64,000 nt of DNA from Xanthomonas arboricola pv. juglandis. GTDB lineage: Bacteria > Pseudomonadota > Gammaproteobacteria > Xanthomonadales > Xanthomonadaceae. The DNA is taken from positions 1 through 64,000 of the forward strand of contig NZ_JZEF01000004.1 of assembly GCF_001013475.1 (NCBI RefSeq), written 5' to 3'. A model generated the notes under the pieces. That model saw only the letters and a list, made by a program, of their open reading frames with translations, was not told where the DNA came from and made no database searches. The position numbers and the translations under genes are program-made. Positions 17,520 through 25,986 of this stretch are shown here, piece by piece. The number at the start of each line of letters is the position of its first letter. The stretch's first letter is position 1.

Positions 17520-19268
17520 CTACAACGCAGCAAGCGCCTTGAACAGCTCGCGCAATTCGTACTTGTCGGTGTCGTCCAGGCCCTGCGCGCGCTGCTTGTC
17601 CTGCAGTTCGTCCAGGCGCTGACGCAGCAATTGCTTGTCCAGTTGCGCAACGACGTCATGCAGTTCCATCGCCCAGCTGTGCTCGTCGCCGGGCAATGCC
17701 TGTGCGGCCAGTTTCTGCAGCGCGGCCTGTTCGTCGCGTTCGGCGAAGTGTTCCAGCAGCGCGCCCGTGCTGATTTCCGGGCGTTGCCGCACCAGTGCCA
17801 GCAGTTCCATCAACAGGTCGATGCCGGGCAGGCGCAGGCCGGAAAAATCGTGGTCGCCCTCCAGGCTCATCGCCAGCGACGGCCGCTGCAGCAGGATCGC
17901 GATCGACGCGCGCACCAGGCTGCGTTTCTGCGCGGGTGCACCCATGCGGGCAGGTGGCCGTGCCTGCGATGTGGACGCCTGCGCCGCCTGACTGACGCCC
18001 ACGCCGGTCAGGCGCGAGAGCTCCTGCTTCATCAGGTCGCCGAACGCGCCTTCGGGGATTTGTGCCAGCATCGGCTTTGCGCGTTCGGCCAGCCGCGCCT
18101 TGCCATCGAGCGTGTGCAGGTTGATCTCGCGCGACATCTCGTCGAAGAAGAACTGCGACAGCGGCGTGGCCTGCTTCAGGCGCTGATCGAAGGCCTGCGC
18201 GCCTTCCTTGCGCACGATGGTGTCCGGGTCCTCGCCATCGGGCAGGAACAGGAAGAACGCCTGGCGGCCGTCCTTCATGCGTGGCAGCACCGATTCCAGT
18301 GCACGCCAGCCCGCCTTGCGGCCGGCGTTGTCGCCGTCGAAGCAGAAGTACACATCCGGCGCGTTACGGAACAGCAACTCGGCATGTTCGGGCGTGGTCG
18401 CCGTGCCCAGCGTGGCCACCGCCTGGGTGACGCCGAACTGGAACAGCGAGACCACGTCCATATAGCCTTCCACCACGATCAGCCGCTCGATCTTCTGATT
18501 GGCCTGGCGCACCTGCCACAGGCCGTACAACTCGCGGCCCTTGTGGAACAGCGCGGTTTCCGGCGAGTTGAGGTACTTCGGCCCCGGGTCGCGGCCGTCG
18601 GCCGGCGCGCCCATGATGCGTCCGCCGAAGGCGATCACGCGCCCGCGGCGGTCGAAGATCGGGAACATCACCCGGTCGCGGAACTTGTCGTAGACATGGC
18701 CGCGATCGTTCTTGGAAAACAGCCCGGCGCGTTCGAGCACGCTCATGCGGCGCGCATCGGTGCCCAGCGTGTCCTTCAGTGCGCTGTAGCCATCGGGCGC
18801 GTAACCGATCTGGAAACGCGCGCGGTTGTCGGCATCCACGCCGCGGCCGTCCAGATAGTCGCGGGCGCGTTCGCTGCCCTCGATCTGACGCTGGAAGAAC
18901 TTGGTCGCCGCTTCCAGTGCCGAATACAGCTCGCGGCTGTCGTCCTGCTGTTGCGGAGTACGTTGCTGGGTCTCGCGCGGGATTTCCATGCCGGCACGCT
19001 TGGCCAGCTCGTCGACCGCATCGAGAAATTCGAGGCGGTCGTAATTCATCAGGAAGCTGATCGCGGTGCCGTGCGCGCCGCAACCGAAGCAGTGGTAGAA
19101 CTGCTTGGTCGGCGAGACCGTGAACGAGGCCGAGCGCTCGTCATGGAACGGGCAGCGCGCCGAGTATTCCTTGCCCTGACGCTTGAGCGGCACGCGACCG
19201 CCCACCACCTCGACGATGTCGGTGCGTGCAAGCAGTTCGTCGATGAATGCGTCGGGGATGCGGGCCAT
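17520..19268 (-). CDS. dnaG: DNA primase
   Basis: DnaG makes the RNA primers for lagging-strand synthesis. The 582-residue protein has the N-terminal CHC2 zinc finger (C39, H42, C60, C63), the RNA polymerase core with ARFQIGYAPDG, and the TOPRIM fold with VVEGYMDVVSLFQFG and DGDNAGRKAG (metal-binding acidic residues). A C-terminal DnaB-binding helical domain starts near residue 440. It belongs to the rpsU-yqeY-dnaG group of this locus; rpoD, the usual next gene, is not found downstream, where the lipase gene is convergent. Confidence 0.97.
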   Translation of the reverse strand: MARIPDAFIDELLARTDIVEVVGGRVPLKRQGKEYSARCPFHDERSASFTVSPTKQFYHCFGCGAHGTAISFLMNYDRLEFLDAVDELAKRAGMEIPRETQQRTPQQQDDSRELYSALEAATKFFQRQIEGSERARDYLDGRGVDADNRARFQIGYAPDGYSALKDTLGTDARRMSVLERAGLFSKNDRGHVYDKFRDRVMFPIFDRRGRVIAFGGRIMGAPADGRDPGPKYLNSPETALFHKGRELYGLWQVRQANQKIERLIVVEGYMDVVSLFQFGVTQAVATLGTATTPEHAELLFRNAPDVYFCFDGDNAGRKAGWRALESVLPRMKDGRQAFFLFLPDGEDPDTIVRKEGAQAFDQRLKQATPLSQFFFDEMSREINLHTLDGKARLAERAKPMLAQIPEGAFGDLMKQELSRLTGVGVSQAAQASTSQARPPARMGAPAQKRSLVRASIAILLQRPSLAMSLEGDHDFSGLRLPGIDLLMELLALVRQRPEISTGALLEHFAERDEQAALQKLAAQALPGDEHSWAMELHDVVAQLDKQLLRQRLDELQDKQRAQGLDDTDKYELRELFKALAAL

Positions 19269-19379
19269 CCCGCTAGGATATCCCAGCCGCCGGCGCGCGC
19301 CGATTTCAGTGAGCGAGGGCCCTCAGCGAAGCGGTGGATGCCGCCTGGGTACGCGCGGCACCCGGCGCGGCATGCGCAA

Positions 19380-20330
19380 TCAATTGCGCGTCGGTGCTTC
19401 CTGCGGCTGCGGCGCGGCATCCGGTTCGGCGGCGACCGGCGGCAGGTTGTCCGTATCCACGCCGGCCTCGCGCAGCTTGCGATGCGAGCGCACGCGCTCG
19501 TCGATCACCGCGGTCAGCAGGGCGCCGACGAAGAACACCACCGAGGCGTAGTACATCCACACCAGCAGGATGACCAAGGTGCCCATCGAACCGTATGCGC
19601 TGCCAGGCGCGGCCTTGGCGATGTACAGGCCGATACCGTAGCGGCCCAGTGCGAACAACAGCGCGGTGATCACACCGCCGACGAAGGCCTGCCGCCAGTT
19701 GACGGTGCGATCGGGCAGATAGCGATACAGAAAAGCGAAGGCGAGCGAGTACAGCGCCAGGGTGGTGATGTAGCCAATCGCCGGCAGCACCGATGGCAGC
19801 CGTGCGAACACCACCTGCAACGCGGTGGTGGCAATCATCGACACGATCAACAAGAAGCCCAGGGCCAGGATCACGCCGAACGAGAACACACGCTTCTTCA
19901 GCCACGCCATCAGGCCTTCCAGGCGCTGCTTGTCGGTGCGGAAGATCAGGTTCAGGGCGTTCTGCAACTGCGCAAACACCGCCGTGGCGCCGATGAACAG
20001 CAGCAACGTGCTCCACAGTCCGGCCAACGACCCGACTCCGGGTTGATCGGTGGCATTGCGGATCACCGTGTCGGCCACTTCCGCCGCGCTACCGCCAGCC
20101 AGTTGCGCGATCTGCTGCACCAGCGCTTCCTGTGCAGGTGGATACAGCGATGCGGTCAGCCACAGCAGCAGCACCAGCAGCGGTGCCAACGACAGCAAGG
20201 CGTAGAACGACAGCGACGCGGCCTGCGTCATCACGTCGATCTCGAGAAAGCGATTGAGCAGTGCCATCGGCAGGCTGCGCTGCAGGCGGCTCAGATGTTT
20301 CTGCAGGTGTTCGGTTGAGAGCTTCGTCAC
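19380..20330 (-). CDS. YihY/BrkB-family inner membrane protein
   Basis: A protein of about 316 residues from GTG 20330, with six membrane helices. Family signatures are TQAASLSFYALLSLAPLLVLLLW near the start, LRTDKQRLEGLMAWLKKR and GSAYGSMGTLVILLVWMYYASVVFFVGALLTAV. Members were once called ribonuclease BN, but that activity has been reassigned to another protein; their function is not settled. A longer start at GTG 20405 is possible but adds 25 residues unlike the family, and an internal ATG 21 codons further in is a shorter option. It sits between yqeY and dnaG in the same direction. Confidence 0.85.
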   Translation of the reverse strand: MTKLSTEHLQKHLSRLQRSLPMALLNRFLEIDVMTQAASLSFYALLSLAPLLVLLLWLTASLYPPAQEALVQQIAQLAGGSAAEVADTVIRNATDQPGVGSLAGLWSTLLLFIGATAVFAQLQNALNLIFRTDKQRLEGLMAWLKKRVFSFGVILALGFLLIVSMIATTALQVVFARLPSVLPAIGYITTLALYSLAFAFLYRYLPDRTVNWRQAFVGGVITALLFALGRYGIGLYIAKAAPGSAYGSMGTLVILLVWMYYASVVFFVGALLTAVIDERVRSHRKLREAGVDTDNLPPVAAEPDAAPQPQEAPTRN

Positions 20331-20503
20331 CGGCGGGGGAATCCTTGGGCATGCCGTTGTGTGCGCAGGCGTCGTGAGGTGATGCCGGCATGCGGAATGC
20401 TTCACCCGGACCTGTGCTGGCGAAGGTGTTCTAACAGGGCGTGTTCAAAGATCGGGTGAAAGCGGGCGCTGGATGTTGCGCGTGTGCTGCTATTGAAAAG
20501 GCG

Positions 20504-20537
20504 CTGCAGCCAGCCGCACTCGGGCGGCTGGCTGCAG
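20504..20537 (-). terminator. Probable terminator downstream of yqeY
   Basis: A perfect 14-bp stem (20504-20517 with 20524-20537) and a 6-base loop lie 42 bp past the yqeY stop. Read on the minus strand, the stem is followed by GCGCCTTTTC, a short T tract, so termination may be partial. Confidence 0.6.
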
Positions 20538-20578
20538 TGCCCTGGCCATCGGGCACTGGGCACTGCGCGGGCGAAGAT

Positions 20579-21025
20579 TCAGCCTGCCAGATGCTGCTTG
20601 ACCAGCGTCGAGACCAGACCCATGTCGGCCTGCCCGGCCAGCTTGGGCTTGAGTGCGCCCATCAGCTTGCCGATGTCGGCCGGGCTGCTGGCACCGGTCT
20701 GCGCGATGGCTGCCTGGATGGCGGCGACGATCTCGGCTTCGCCCATCTTGGCCGGCAGGTAGCGCTCGATCACCACGATCTCCTCGCGCTCGATCTGCGC
20801 CAGGTCGTCGCGTGCAGCGGCTTCGAACTGAGTGACCGAGTCCTTGCGCTGCTTGACCATCTTGTCGAGCACGGCGATCACGGCGGCATCGTCCATCTCG
20901 ACGCGTTCGTCCACTTCCTTCTGCTTGATCGCGGCATTGATCAGCCGGATCACGCCCAGGCTGTGCTTGTCGCCGGACTTCATGGCGGCTTTCATGTCAT
21001 CGGTGAGCTGTTGCTTGAGGGGCAT
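20579..21025 (-). CDS. GatB/YqeY domain-containing protein
   Basis: A 148-residue protein, the typical YqeY length, with MPLKQQLTDDMKAAMKSGDK at the N-terminus and IEREEIVVIERYLPAKM and GALKPKLAGQADMGLV further on. YqeY resembles the C-terminal tRNA-binding domains of the GatB amidotransferase subunit; its own role is unproven. The ATG follows CAGGAGTTACACC, a good ribosome site. It lies between rpsU and dnaG, a widely conserved position. Confidence 0.93.
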   Translation of the reverse strand: MPLKQQLTDDMKAAMKSGDKHSLGVIRLINAAIKQKEVDERVEMDDAAVIAVLDKMVKQRKDSVTQFEAAARDDLAQIEREEIVVIERYLPAKMGEAEIVAAIQAAIAQTGASSPADIGKLMGALKPKLAGQADMGLVSTLVKQHLAG

Positions 21026-21186
21026 GGTGTAACTCCTGGGAGTGCGTGTTGCTGATGTGCCGATGCGCCATGACGGGCGCTGTGCATCGGCAGGAAGTCG
21101 GGCCGGGCAGGCGCGGATGGCGGCAGCGATGCCGGTCGGCTCTGCAGCTGCGCAGAACGCAGCGGTCGCCTGGCAGCGGACCAATA

Positions 21187-21218
21187 CAAAAAGCCGGCGA
21201 CGCTTGCGCGTGCCGGCT
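21187..21218 (-). terminator. Terminator between rpsU and yqeY
   Basis: The 7-bp stem AGCCGGC/GCCGGCT (21192-21198 with 21212-21218) is followed on the minus strand by TTTTTGTATTGG. It should end or attenuate transcription after rpsU, separating most S21 mRNA from the yqeY-dnaG part, as in the classic macromolecular synthesis operon. Confidence 0.8.
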
Positions 21219-21282
21219 CTTGGGTTCCACTCCGATGGGCCGCGCCTTCAGCGCATGCCCGTCGGCAAGGAACCGCGTTCGA

Positions 21283-21498
21283 TCAATACAAGCGCTGGCG
21301 CTTGGTGACGTCGCGCGAGGAACGACGCAACTGACGCTTCACAGCAGCGGCAGCCTTACGCTTGCGCTCCTGGGTCGGCTTTTCATAGAACTCGCGCTTG
21401 CGGGTTTCGGCCAGCACGCCGGCCTTTTCGCAGGTGCGCTTGAAACGGCGGAGCGCAAATTCGAAGGGCTCGTTCTCGCGGACTTTAACGCTGGGCAT
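21283..21498 (-). CDS. rpsU: 30S ribosomal protein S21
   Basis: A 71-residue, strongly basic protein reading [20 protein letters not shown], then the signature [23 protein letters not shown] and a lysine/arginine-rich tail. S21 binds near the platform of the small ribosomal subunit and helps initiation. The ATG lies about 90 bases downstream of a strong promoter. It is divergent from tsaD, as in E. coli. Confidence 0.98.
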
Positions 21499-21594
21499 GG
21501 GTTCTCCAGATAATGGGATTTCCGTCCGGGAGCCCCGGGCGGGTGCGAGCGGACTCGCGTGACGGAATTTCCGGGTTGCCCCGGCGAGCCGCGC

Positions 21595-21622
21595 ATTATA
21601 ACGACTTGCCAACGACCTGCAA
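21595..21622 (-). promoter_or_regulatory. Sigma-70-type promoter of rpsU
   Basis: Read on the minus strand, TTGCAG (21617-21622) and TATAAT (21595-21600) are separated by 16 bases. The -10 is a perfect consensus. The resulting leader of about 90 bases contains GGAAATTCCGTC and GACGGAAATCC, which can pair into a hairpin just upstream of the S21 ribosome site. Confidence 0.8.
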
Positions 21623-21778
21623 GCCCCCTGCAGCATCTGCGCGAACAAGCCTGATAAAGCCTGCGCTTGCGGGTGATCCGGTGGCGATGACACGGCCGCG
21701 CAGCAGATCGCCCCTGGCCGATCTGCGCAGGGCAAAAGCTGCGAAAATAGGCCGCATGTCCCTGCCTGCCGAGTTGCC

Positions 21779-22858
21779 GTGAAAGTTCTTGGGATCGAAT
21801 CATCGTGCGATGAGACCGGCGTGGCGGTCTACGACACCGCGCTGTCGGGCGTGCCGGCGCTGCGGGCCCACGCGGTCTACAGCCAGATCGCGCTGCATGC
21901 CGAATACGGCGGCGTGGTGCCGGAGCTGGCCAGCCGCGACCATGTGCGCAAGCTGCTGCCGCTGATCCGCCAGACCCTGGACGAGGCCGGATTGCGTATC
22001 GACGAACTCGATGGGGTGGCCTATACCGCCGGCCCGGGCCTGGTCGGCGCACTCCTTGTTGGTGCCGGTGTGGCGCGGTCGCTGGCCTGGGCGCTGGACG
22101 TGCCGGCGATCGGCGTGCATCACATGGAAGGCCATCTGCTGGCGCCGCTGATGGAAGACGACCCGCCGCAGCCGCCGTTCGTGGCGCTGCTGGTCTCCGG
22201 CGGCCACACCCAGCTGGTGTCGGTGAAGGCGCTGGGCGAGTACGAGGTGCTTGGCGAGACGCTGGACGATGCGGCCGGCGAGGCCTTCGACAAGACCGCC
22301 AAGATGATGGGCCTGCCGTATCCGGGCGGGCCGCAACTGGCGGCGCTGGCCGAAACCGGCACCCCGGGGCGCTACAAGTTCGCGCGGCCGATGACCGACC
22401 GGCCCGGGCTGGATTTCAGTTTCAGCGGGCTCAAGACCCAGGTGCTGCTGGCCTGGCGCGGCAGCGACCAGTCCGACACCACGCGGGCGGACATCGCGCG
22501 CGGGTTCGAGGATGCGGTGGTGGAGACGCTGGCGATCAAATGCCTGCGCGCGCTGGACGCGGCCGACTGCAACACCCTGGTGGTGGCCGGCGGCGTGGGC
22601 GCCAACAAGCGCCTGCGCGCACGTCTGCAGGACGCGGCGCAGCGGCGCGGCGGCCGGGTGTGCTTCCCGCGGCCGGCCCTGTGCACCGATAACGGCGCGA
22701 TGATCGCCTTCGCTGGCGCGCTGCGGCTGGAGGCCGGCGAGCGCGCCGACGCGGCAGTGCATGTGACGCCGCGTTGGGATATGGCCGCGCTACCGCCGCT
22801 GGCGGCGGAATCGGGAATCGGGAATCGGGAATCGGGAATCGTAAAAGCGCTACTTTGA
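21779..22858 (+). CDS. tsaD: tRNA N6-adenosine threonylcarbamoyltransferase TsaD
   Basis: TsaD transfers the threonylcarbamoyl group from its AMP adduct to A37 of tRNAs that read ANN codons, together with TsaB and TsaE. The 359-residue protein starts with GTG and shows the ASKHA-fold signatures [17 protein letters not shown], the metal-binding histidines of [23 protein letters not shown] and [16 protein letters not shown]. The last residues ([11 protein letters not shown] onward) are translated from the GGGAATC intergenic repeat, which has moved the stop codon outward. That tail is unlikely to be functional. Confidence 0.97.
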
Positions 22859-22926
22859 TTCCGTTCGCGCTGCCGTGTCGTTGCTTGTGCTTCTCACCAT
22901 TCCCTAATCCCTATTCCCGATTCCCC
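22807..22926. repeat. GGGAATC repeat pair flanking the tsaD-folB gap
   Basis: About five direct 7-base units of the type GGGAATC run from 22807 to 22841. The approximate complement, with units such as ATTCCCT and ATTCCCG, occupies 22898-22926. Together they can fold into a long imperfect hairpin. The left arm lies inside the tsaD reading frame and the right arm ends 4 bp before the folB ATG. Confidence 0.8.
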
Positions 22927-22930
22927 ACCT

Positions 22931-23287
22931 ATGGACAAAGTTTTTATCGAAGGCCTGGAAATCGATGCGCTGATCGGCATCTACGACTGGGAGCGGCGCA
23001 TCCGCCAGACGCTGCGGTTCGATCTGGAGATGGGCTTCGACAATCGCATTCCGGCCGCCAGCGACGACATCGCCGATACCCTGAACTACAAGGCGGTGAG
23101 CAAGCGGCTGATCGAATTCGTGCAGGCCTCGGACTTCGGGCTGGTGGAGACCCTGGCCGAGCGCTGCGCGGCGATCGTGCTGGACGAGTTCGGCGTGCAC
23201 TGGCTGCGGTTGAAGCTGAGCAAGCCCGGTGCGGTGCGCGGCGCGCAGGCGGTGGGGGTGATCATCGAGCGCGAGCGGGCCCGCTGA
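22931..23287 (+). CDS. folB: Dihydroneopterin aldolase
   Basis: FolB cleaves 7,8-dihydroneopterin to 6-hydroxymethyl-dihydropterin and glycolaldehyde in folate synthesis. The 118-residue length is normal. Signatures are MDKVFIEGLEIDALIGIYDWERRIRQ, where the glutamate after IYDW binds the pterin-pocket water network, DTLNYKAVSKRLIEFV and LVETLAERCAAIVL with a catalytic-type lysine near LRLKLSKPGAVRGA. The repeat upstream leaves no clear ribosome site. It follows tsaD in the same direction. Confidence 0.95.
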   Translation: MDKVFIEGLEIDALIGIYDWERRIRQTLRFDLEMGFDNRIPAASDDIADTLNYKAVSKRLIEFVQASDFGLVETLAERCAAIVLDEFGVHWLRLKLSKPGAVRGAQAVGVIIERERAR

Positions 23288-23424
23288 CGGCCACCGGCCG
23301 CGGCACCGGTCGCGAGTTCCGATTCATGGCCGCGCCCCGGAAGACCTAGGTGGCGCGGGACCAGCGATCCACGACCACGCGACCGATCCCCAGCCCCCCA
23401 AGGCGCGGTTCAACCGGACCCGAC

Positions 23425-23453
23425 AAATCCCCAATCCCCAATTCCAAATCCCG
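23425..23453. repeat. Short AATCCCC-type repeat tract
   Basis: Four units (AAATCCCC, AATCCCC, AATTCC, AAATCCCG) form a solitary arm of the same repeat family as at 8857 and 22807, in the folB-bglX gap. No complementary arm is close by. Confidence 0.65.
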
Positions 23454-23497
23454 ACACTTGCCCCCTCGCGGTCGCGTCAGGCTAGAATTGACGGCCA

Positions 23498-23511
23498 TGT
23501 AAACGTTTTCT
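23498..23511 (+). promoter_or_regulatory. Putative LacI-family operator before the beta-glucosidase gene
   Basis: TGTAAACGTTTTCT is a near-palindrome around a central CG, matching the general LacI/GalR operator form TGTAAACGTTTACA in 12 of 14 positions. It ends 10 bp before the ATG at 23522, over the ribosome-binding region, where a repressor would block expression. No lacI-type gene lies in the window. Confidence 0.45.
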
Positions 23512-23521
23512 CAAGGATCTC

Positions 23522-25693
23522 ATGGCTGCTGATCGTATCGAAACCCTGATTGCCCAGATGACCGTCGAAGAGAAGGTCGGACAGTTGGGTGTGTTCGCCG
23601 ACATGGTGCGGCCGTTCGCGCCGGACGTGAATCCCGAAGCCAATGTGCTCAACGCCGACGAGGTGCTGCAGCAGGTGCGCGCAGGCCGGGTCGGCTCGTT
23701 GTTCAATGGCGTCGGCGCCGCGCTGGGCGTGCAGATCCAGAAGGTGGCGGTGGAAGAAAGCCGCCTGGGCATCCCGGTGATCCTGGCGGCGGATGTGATC
23801 CACGGCATGCGCACGGTGTTCCCGATCCCGCTGGGCGAGGCGGCCAGCTTCGAGCCCGAGCTGGCCGAGCGCACCGCGCGCGCCACCGCGATCGAAGCGA
23901 CCGCCGCCGGCCTGCACTGGACCTACGCACCGGCCGTGGACATCGCGCGCGACCAGCGCTGGGGCCGGGGTGCGGAAGGCGCCGGCGAAGACGTGGTGCT
24001 GGGCGCGGCGTTTGCCGCCGCCCGCGTGCGCGGCTTCCAGGGCAGCGATCTGAAGGCCGACGATTGCCTGCTGGCCACCCCCAAGCACTTCGCCGCCTAC
24101 GGTGCCGTGGCTGCGGGTATGGAATACAACACCGTGGACATCGCGCCGCAGACCCTGCGCGATGTGCACCTGCCGCCGTTCAAGGCCGCCTTCGATGCCG
24201 GCGCACTGACCGTGATGTCCTCGTTCAACGACATCAACGGCGTGCCGGCCAGTGCCAACCACGAGTTGCTGACCGAGATCCTGCGCGGCGAATGGCAGTT
24301 CCCCGGCGTGGTGATTTCCGACTACACCGCCGACATGGAGCTGATTGCGCACGGCTATGCCGCCGATGAGCGCGATGCGACCAAGAAGGCGTTCCTGGCC
24401 GGCCTGGATCTGAGCATGCAGAGCGGCTTCTATGCCGCGCATCTGCCATCGCTGGTGGAAAGCGGCGAGGTGCCGATGGCCACGCTGGACGCCAGCGTGC
24501 GCCGCATGCTGCAGCTCAAGGAGGCGATCGGGTTGTTCGACAACCCGTACCGCTCGCTGGATCCGGCACGCGAAGCCGACACCGCGCATCTGCCCGCGCA
24601 CGATGCGTTGTCGCGCGATGCGGCGCGGCGTTCGATCGTGTTGCTGAAGAACCAGGGCGAGGTGTTGCCGCTGAAGAAAAGCGGGCAGCACATCGCGTTG
24701 ATCGGGCCGTTCGTGCAGGACCGCGAGAACATTGAGGGGTGCTGGACACTGTTCGGCGACAAGCAGCGCTACGTGACCCTGGAGCAGGGTGTGCGCGCGG
24801 TGGTCGACAGCGAGCATCTGACGGTGGTGCCGGGCTGTGGCCTGGAAGAGGCGCTGCCGGGCGGTATTTCCGCCGCCATCGATGCGGCGCAGGCCGCCGA
24901 TGTGGTGGTACTGGCGCTGGGCGAGCCGCAGCGCTTCAGTGGCGAGGCGCAGTCGCGCACCGAGATCGTGTTGCCGCCGGCGCAGCAGGCATTGGCCGAA
25001 GCCATTGCCGCCACCGGCACGCCGATGGTGGTGCTGCTGCGCAATGGCCGAGCGCTGGCCCTGAGCGGTGCAGTACGCGATGCCGATGCGATTGCAGTGA
25101 CCTGGTACCTGGGCACGCAGACCGGTACCGGCGTGGCCGACGTGTTGTTCGGCGACTACAACCCCTCCGCGCGTCTGCCGATCAGCTTTCCGCAGGTGAC
25201 CGGGCAACAGCCGTATTTCTACAACCATCTGCGCACCGGCCGCCCGGAACTGCCGACGCTGTCCGAGTACAAGGCACGCTGGCGCGAGATGCCCAACGAG
25301 CCGTTGTATCCGTTCGGCCACGGCTTGAGCTACACCACCTTTGCGTACGCGCAGCCGCAGCTGAGCAGCGCGCAGCTGGGCTGGGACCAGACCCTGACCA
25401 TCACCACGCGCGTCACCAACACCGGCCGCGTGGCCGGCGAAGAAGTGGTGCAGCTGTATGTGCACGATCGCGTGGCCAGCCGGGTGCGCCCGGTGCGCGA
25501 ACTCAAGGGTTTCCGCAAGGTATTGTTGCAGCCTGGCGAAAGTACGGACGTGGTGTTCACCCTGACGCGTGACGCACTGGCCTTTACCAACCACAAGAAT
25601 GTGTTTGGCGCCGAGCCGGGCGTGTTCGATGTGTGGGTGTGCGCCTCGGCCAAGAGTGGCGAGGCGGTGACGTTCGAGTTGCTGGAGGCCTGA
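23522..25693 (+). CDS. Glycoside hydrolase family 3 beta-glucosidase (BglX type)
   Basis: This 723-residue enzyme should hydrolyse terminal beta-glucosyl or related residues of oligosaccharides. The N-terminal TIM barrel contains KHFAAYGAV and the nucleophile Asp267 in VVISDYTADMELI. The second alpha/beta domain begins near residue 365 (RRSIVLLKNQGEVLPL), and a fibronectin III-like domain closes the protein (VTNTGRVAGEEVVQLYVHD). E. coli BglX is periplasmic, but this protein starts MAADRIETLIAQMTVEEKVG with no signal peptide, suggesting a cytoplasmic role after sugar import. A LacI-like operator lies directly upstream. Confidence 0.93.
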   Translation: MAADRIETLIAQMTVEEKVGQLGVFADMVRPFAPDVNPEANVLNADEVLQQVRAGRVGSLFNGVGAALGVQIQKVAVEESRLGIPVILAADVIHGMRTVFPIPLGEAASFEPELAERTARATAIEATAAGLHWTYAPAVDIARDQRWGRGAEGAGEDVVLGAAFAAARVRGFQGSDLKADDCLLATPKHFAAYGAVAAGMEYNTVDIAPQTLRDVHLPPFKAAFDAGALTVMSSFNDINGVPASANHELLTEILRGEWQFPGVVISDYTADMELIAHGYAADERDATKKAFLAGLDLSMQSGFYAAHLPSLVESGEVPMATLDASVRRMLQLKEAIGLFDNPYRSLDPAREADTAHLPAHDALSRDAARRSIVLLKNQGEVLPLKKSGQHIALIGPFVQDRENIEGCWTLFGDKQRYVTLEQGVRAVVDSEHLTVVPGCGLEEALPGGISAAIDAAQAADVVVLALGEPQRFSGEAQSRTEIVLPPAQQALAEAIAATGTPMVVLLRNGRALALSGAVRDADAIAVTWYLGTQTGTGVADVLFGDYNPSARLPISFPQVTGQQPYFYNHLRTGRPELPTLSEYKARWREMPNEPLYPFGHGLSYTTFAYAQPQLSSAQLGWDQTLTITTRVTNTGRVAGEEVVQLYVHDRVASRVRPVRELKGFRKVLLQPGESTDVVFTLTRDALAFTNHKNVFGAEPGVFDVWVCASAKSGEAVTFELLEA

Positions 25694-25986
25694 ACACCCG
25701 CAGGCGTGGTATGGCGCACTCACGCGACATGCAGCGGAGTGCGGCTACTGCACCGGGTTTGACGTGACGGTGACGGACGTGGCCAAAGGGCGCGCCGTCA
25801 TCGGGTCAGAGAAGACGCAGGCACGTGCCTGGTCGATGCGGGGCTACGGGTCTGCGCGCATCTGCATGTATCGCGCCATACACCGCACCGGATCGAAGAC
25901 GGCTTCGCGGCGAAAATCGTGGCCACCGCCAGCACGCATTCGACGCGTGGCGGTGGCACGACTCCCCTGGGCGCGATCTTGCGGAG

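Noticed and set aside
17631..20318. 895-codon + frame over dnaG and the yihY-type gene
   Set aside because: It crosses two genes of the other strand and has no recognisable domain.
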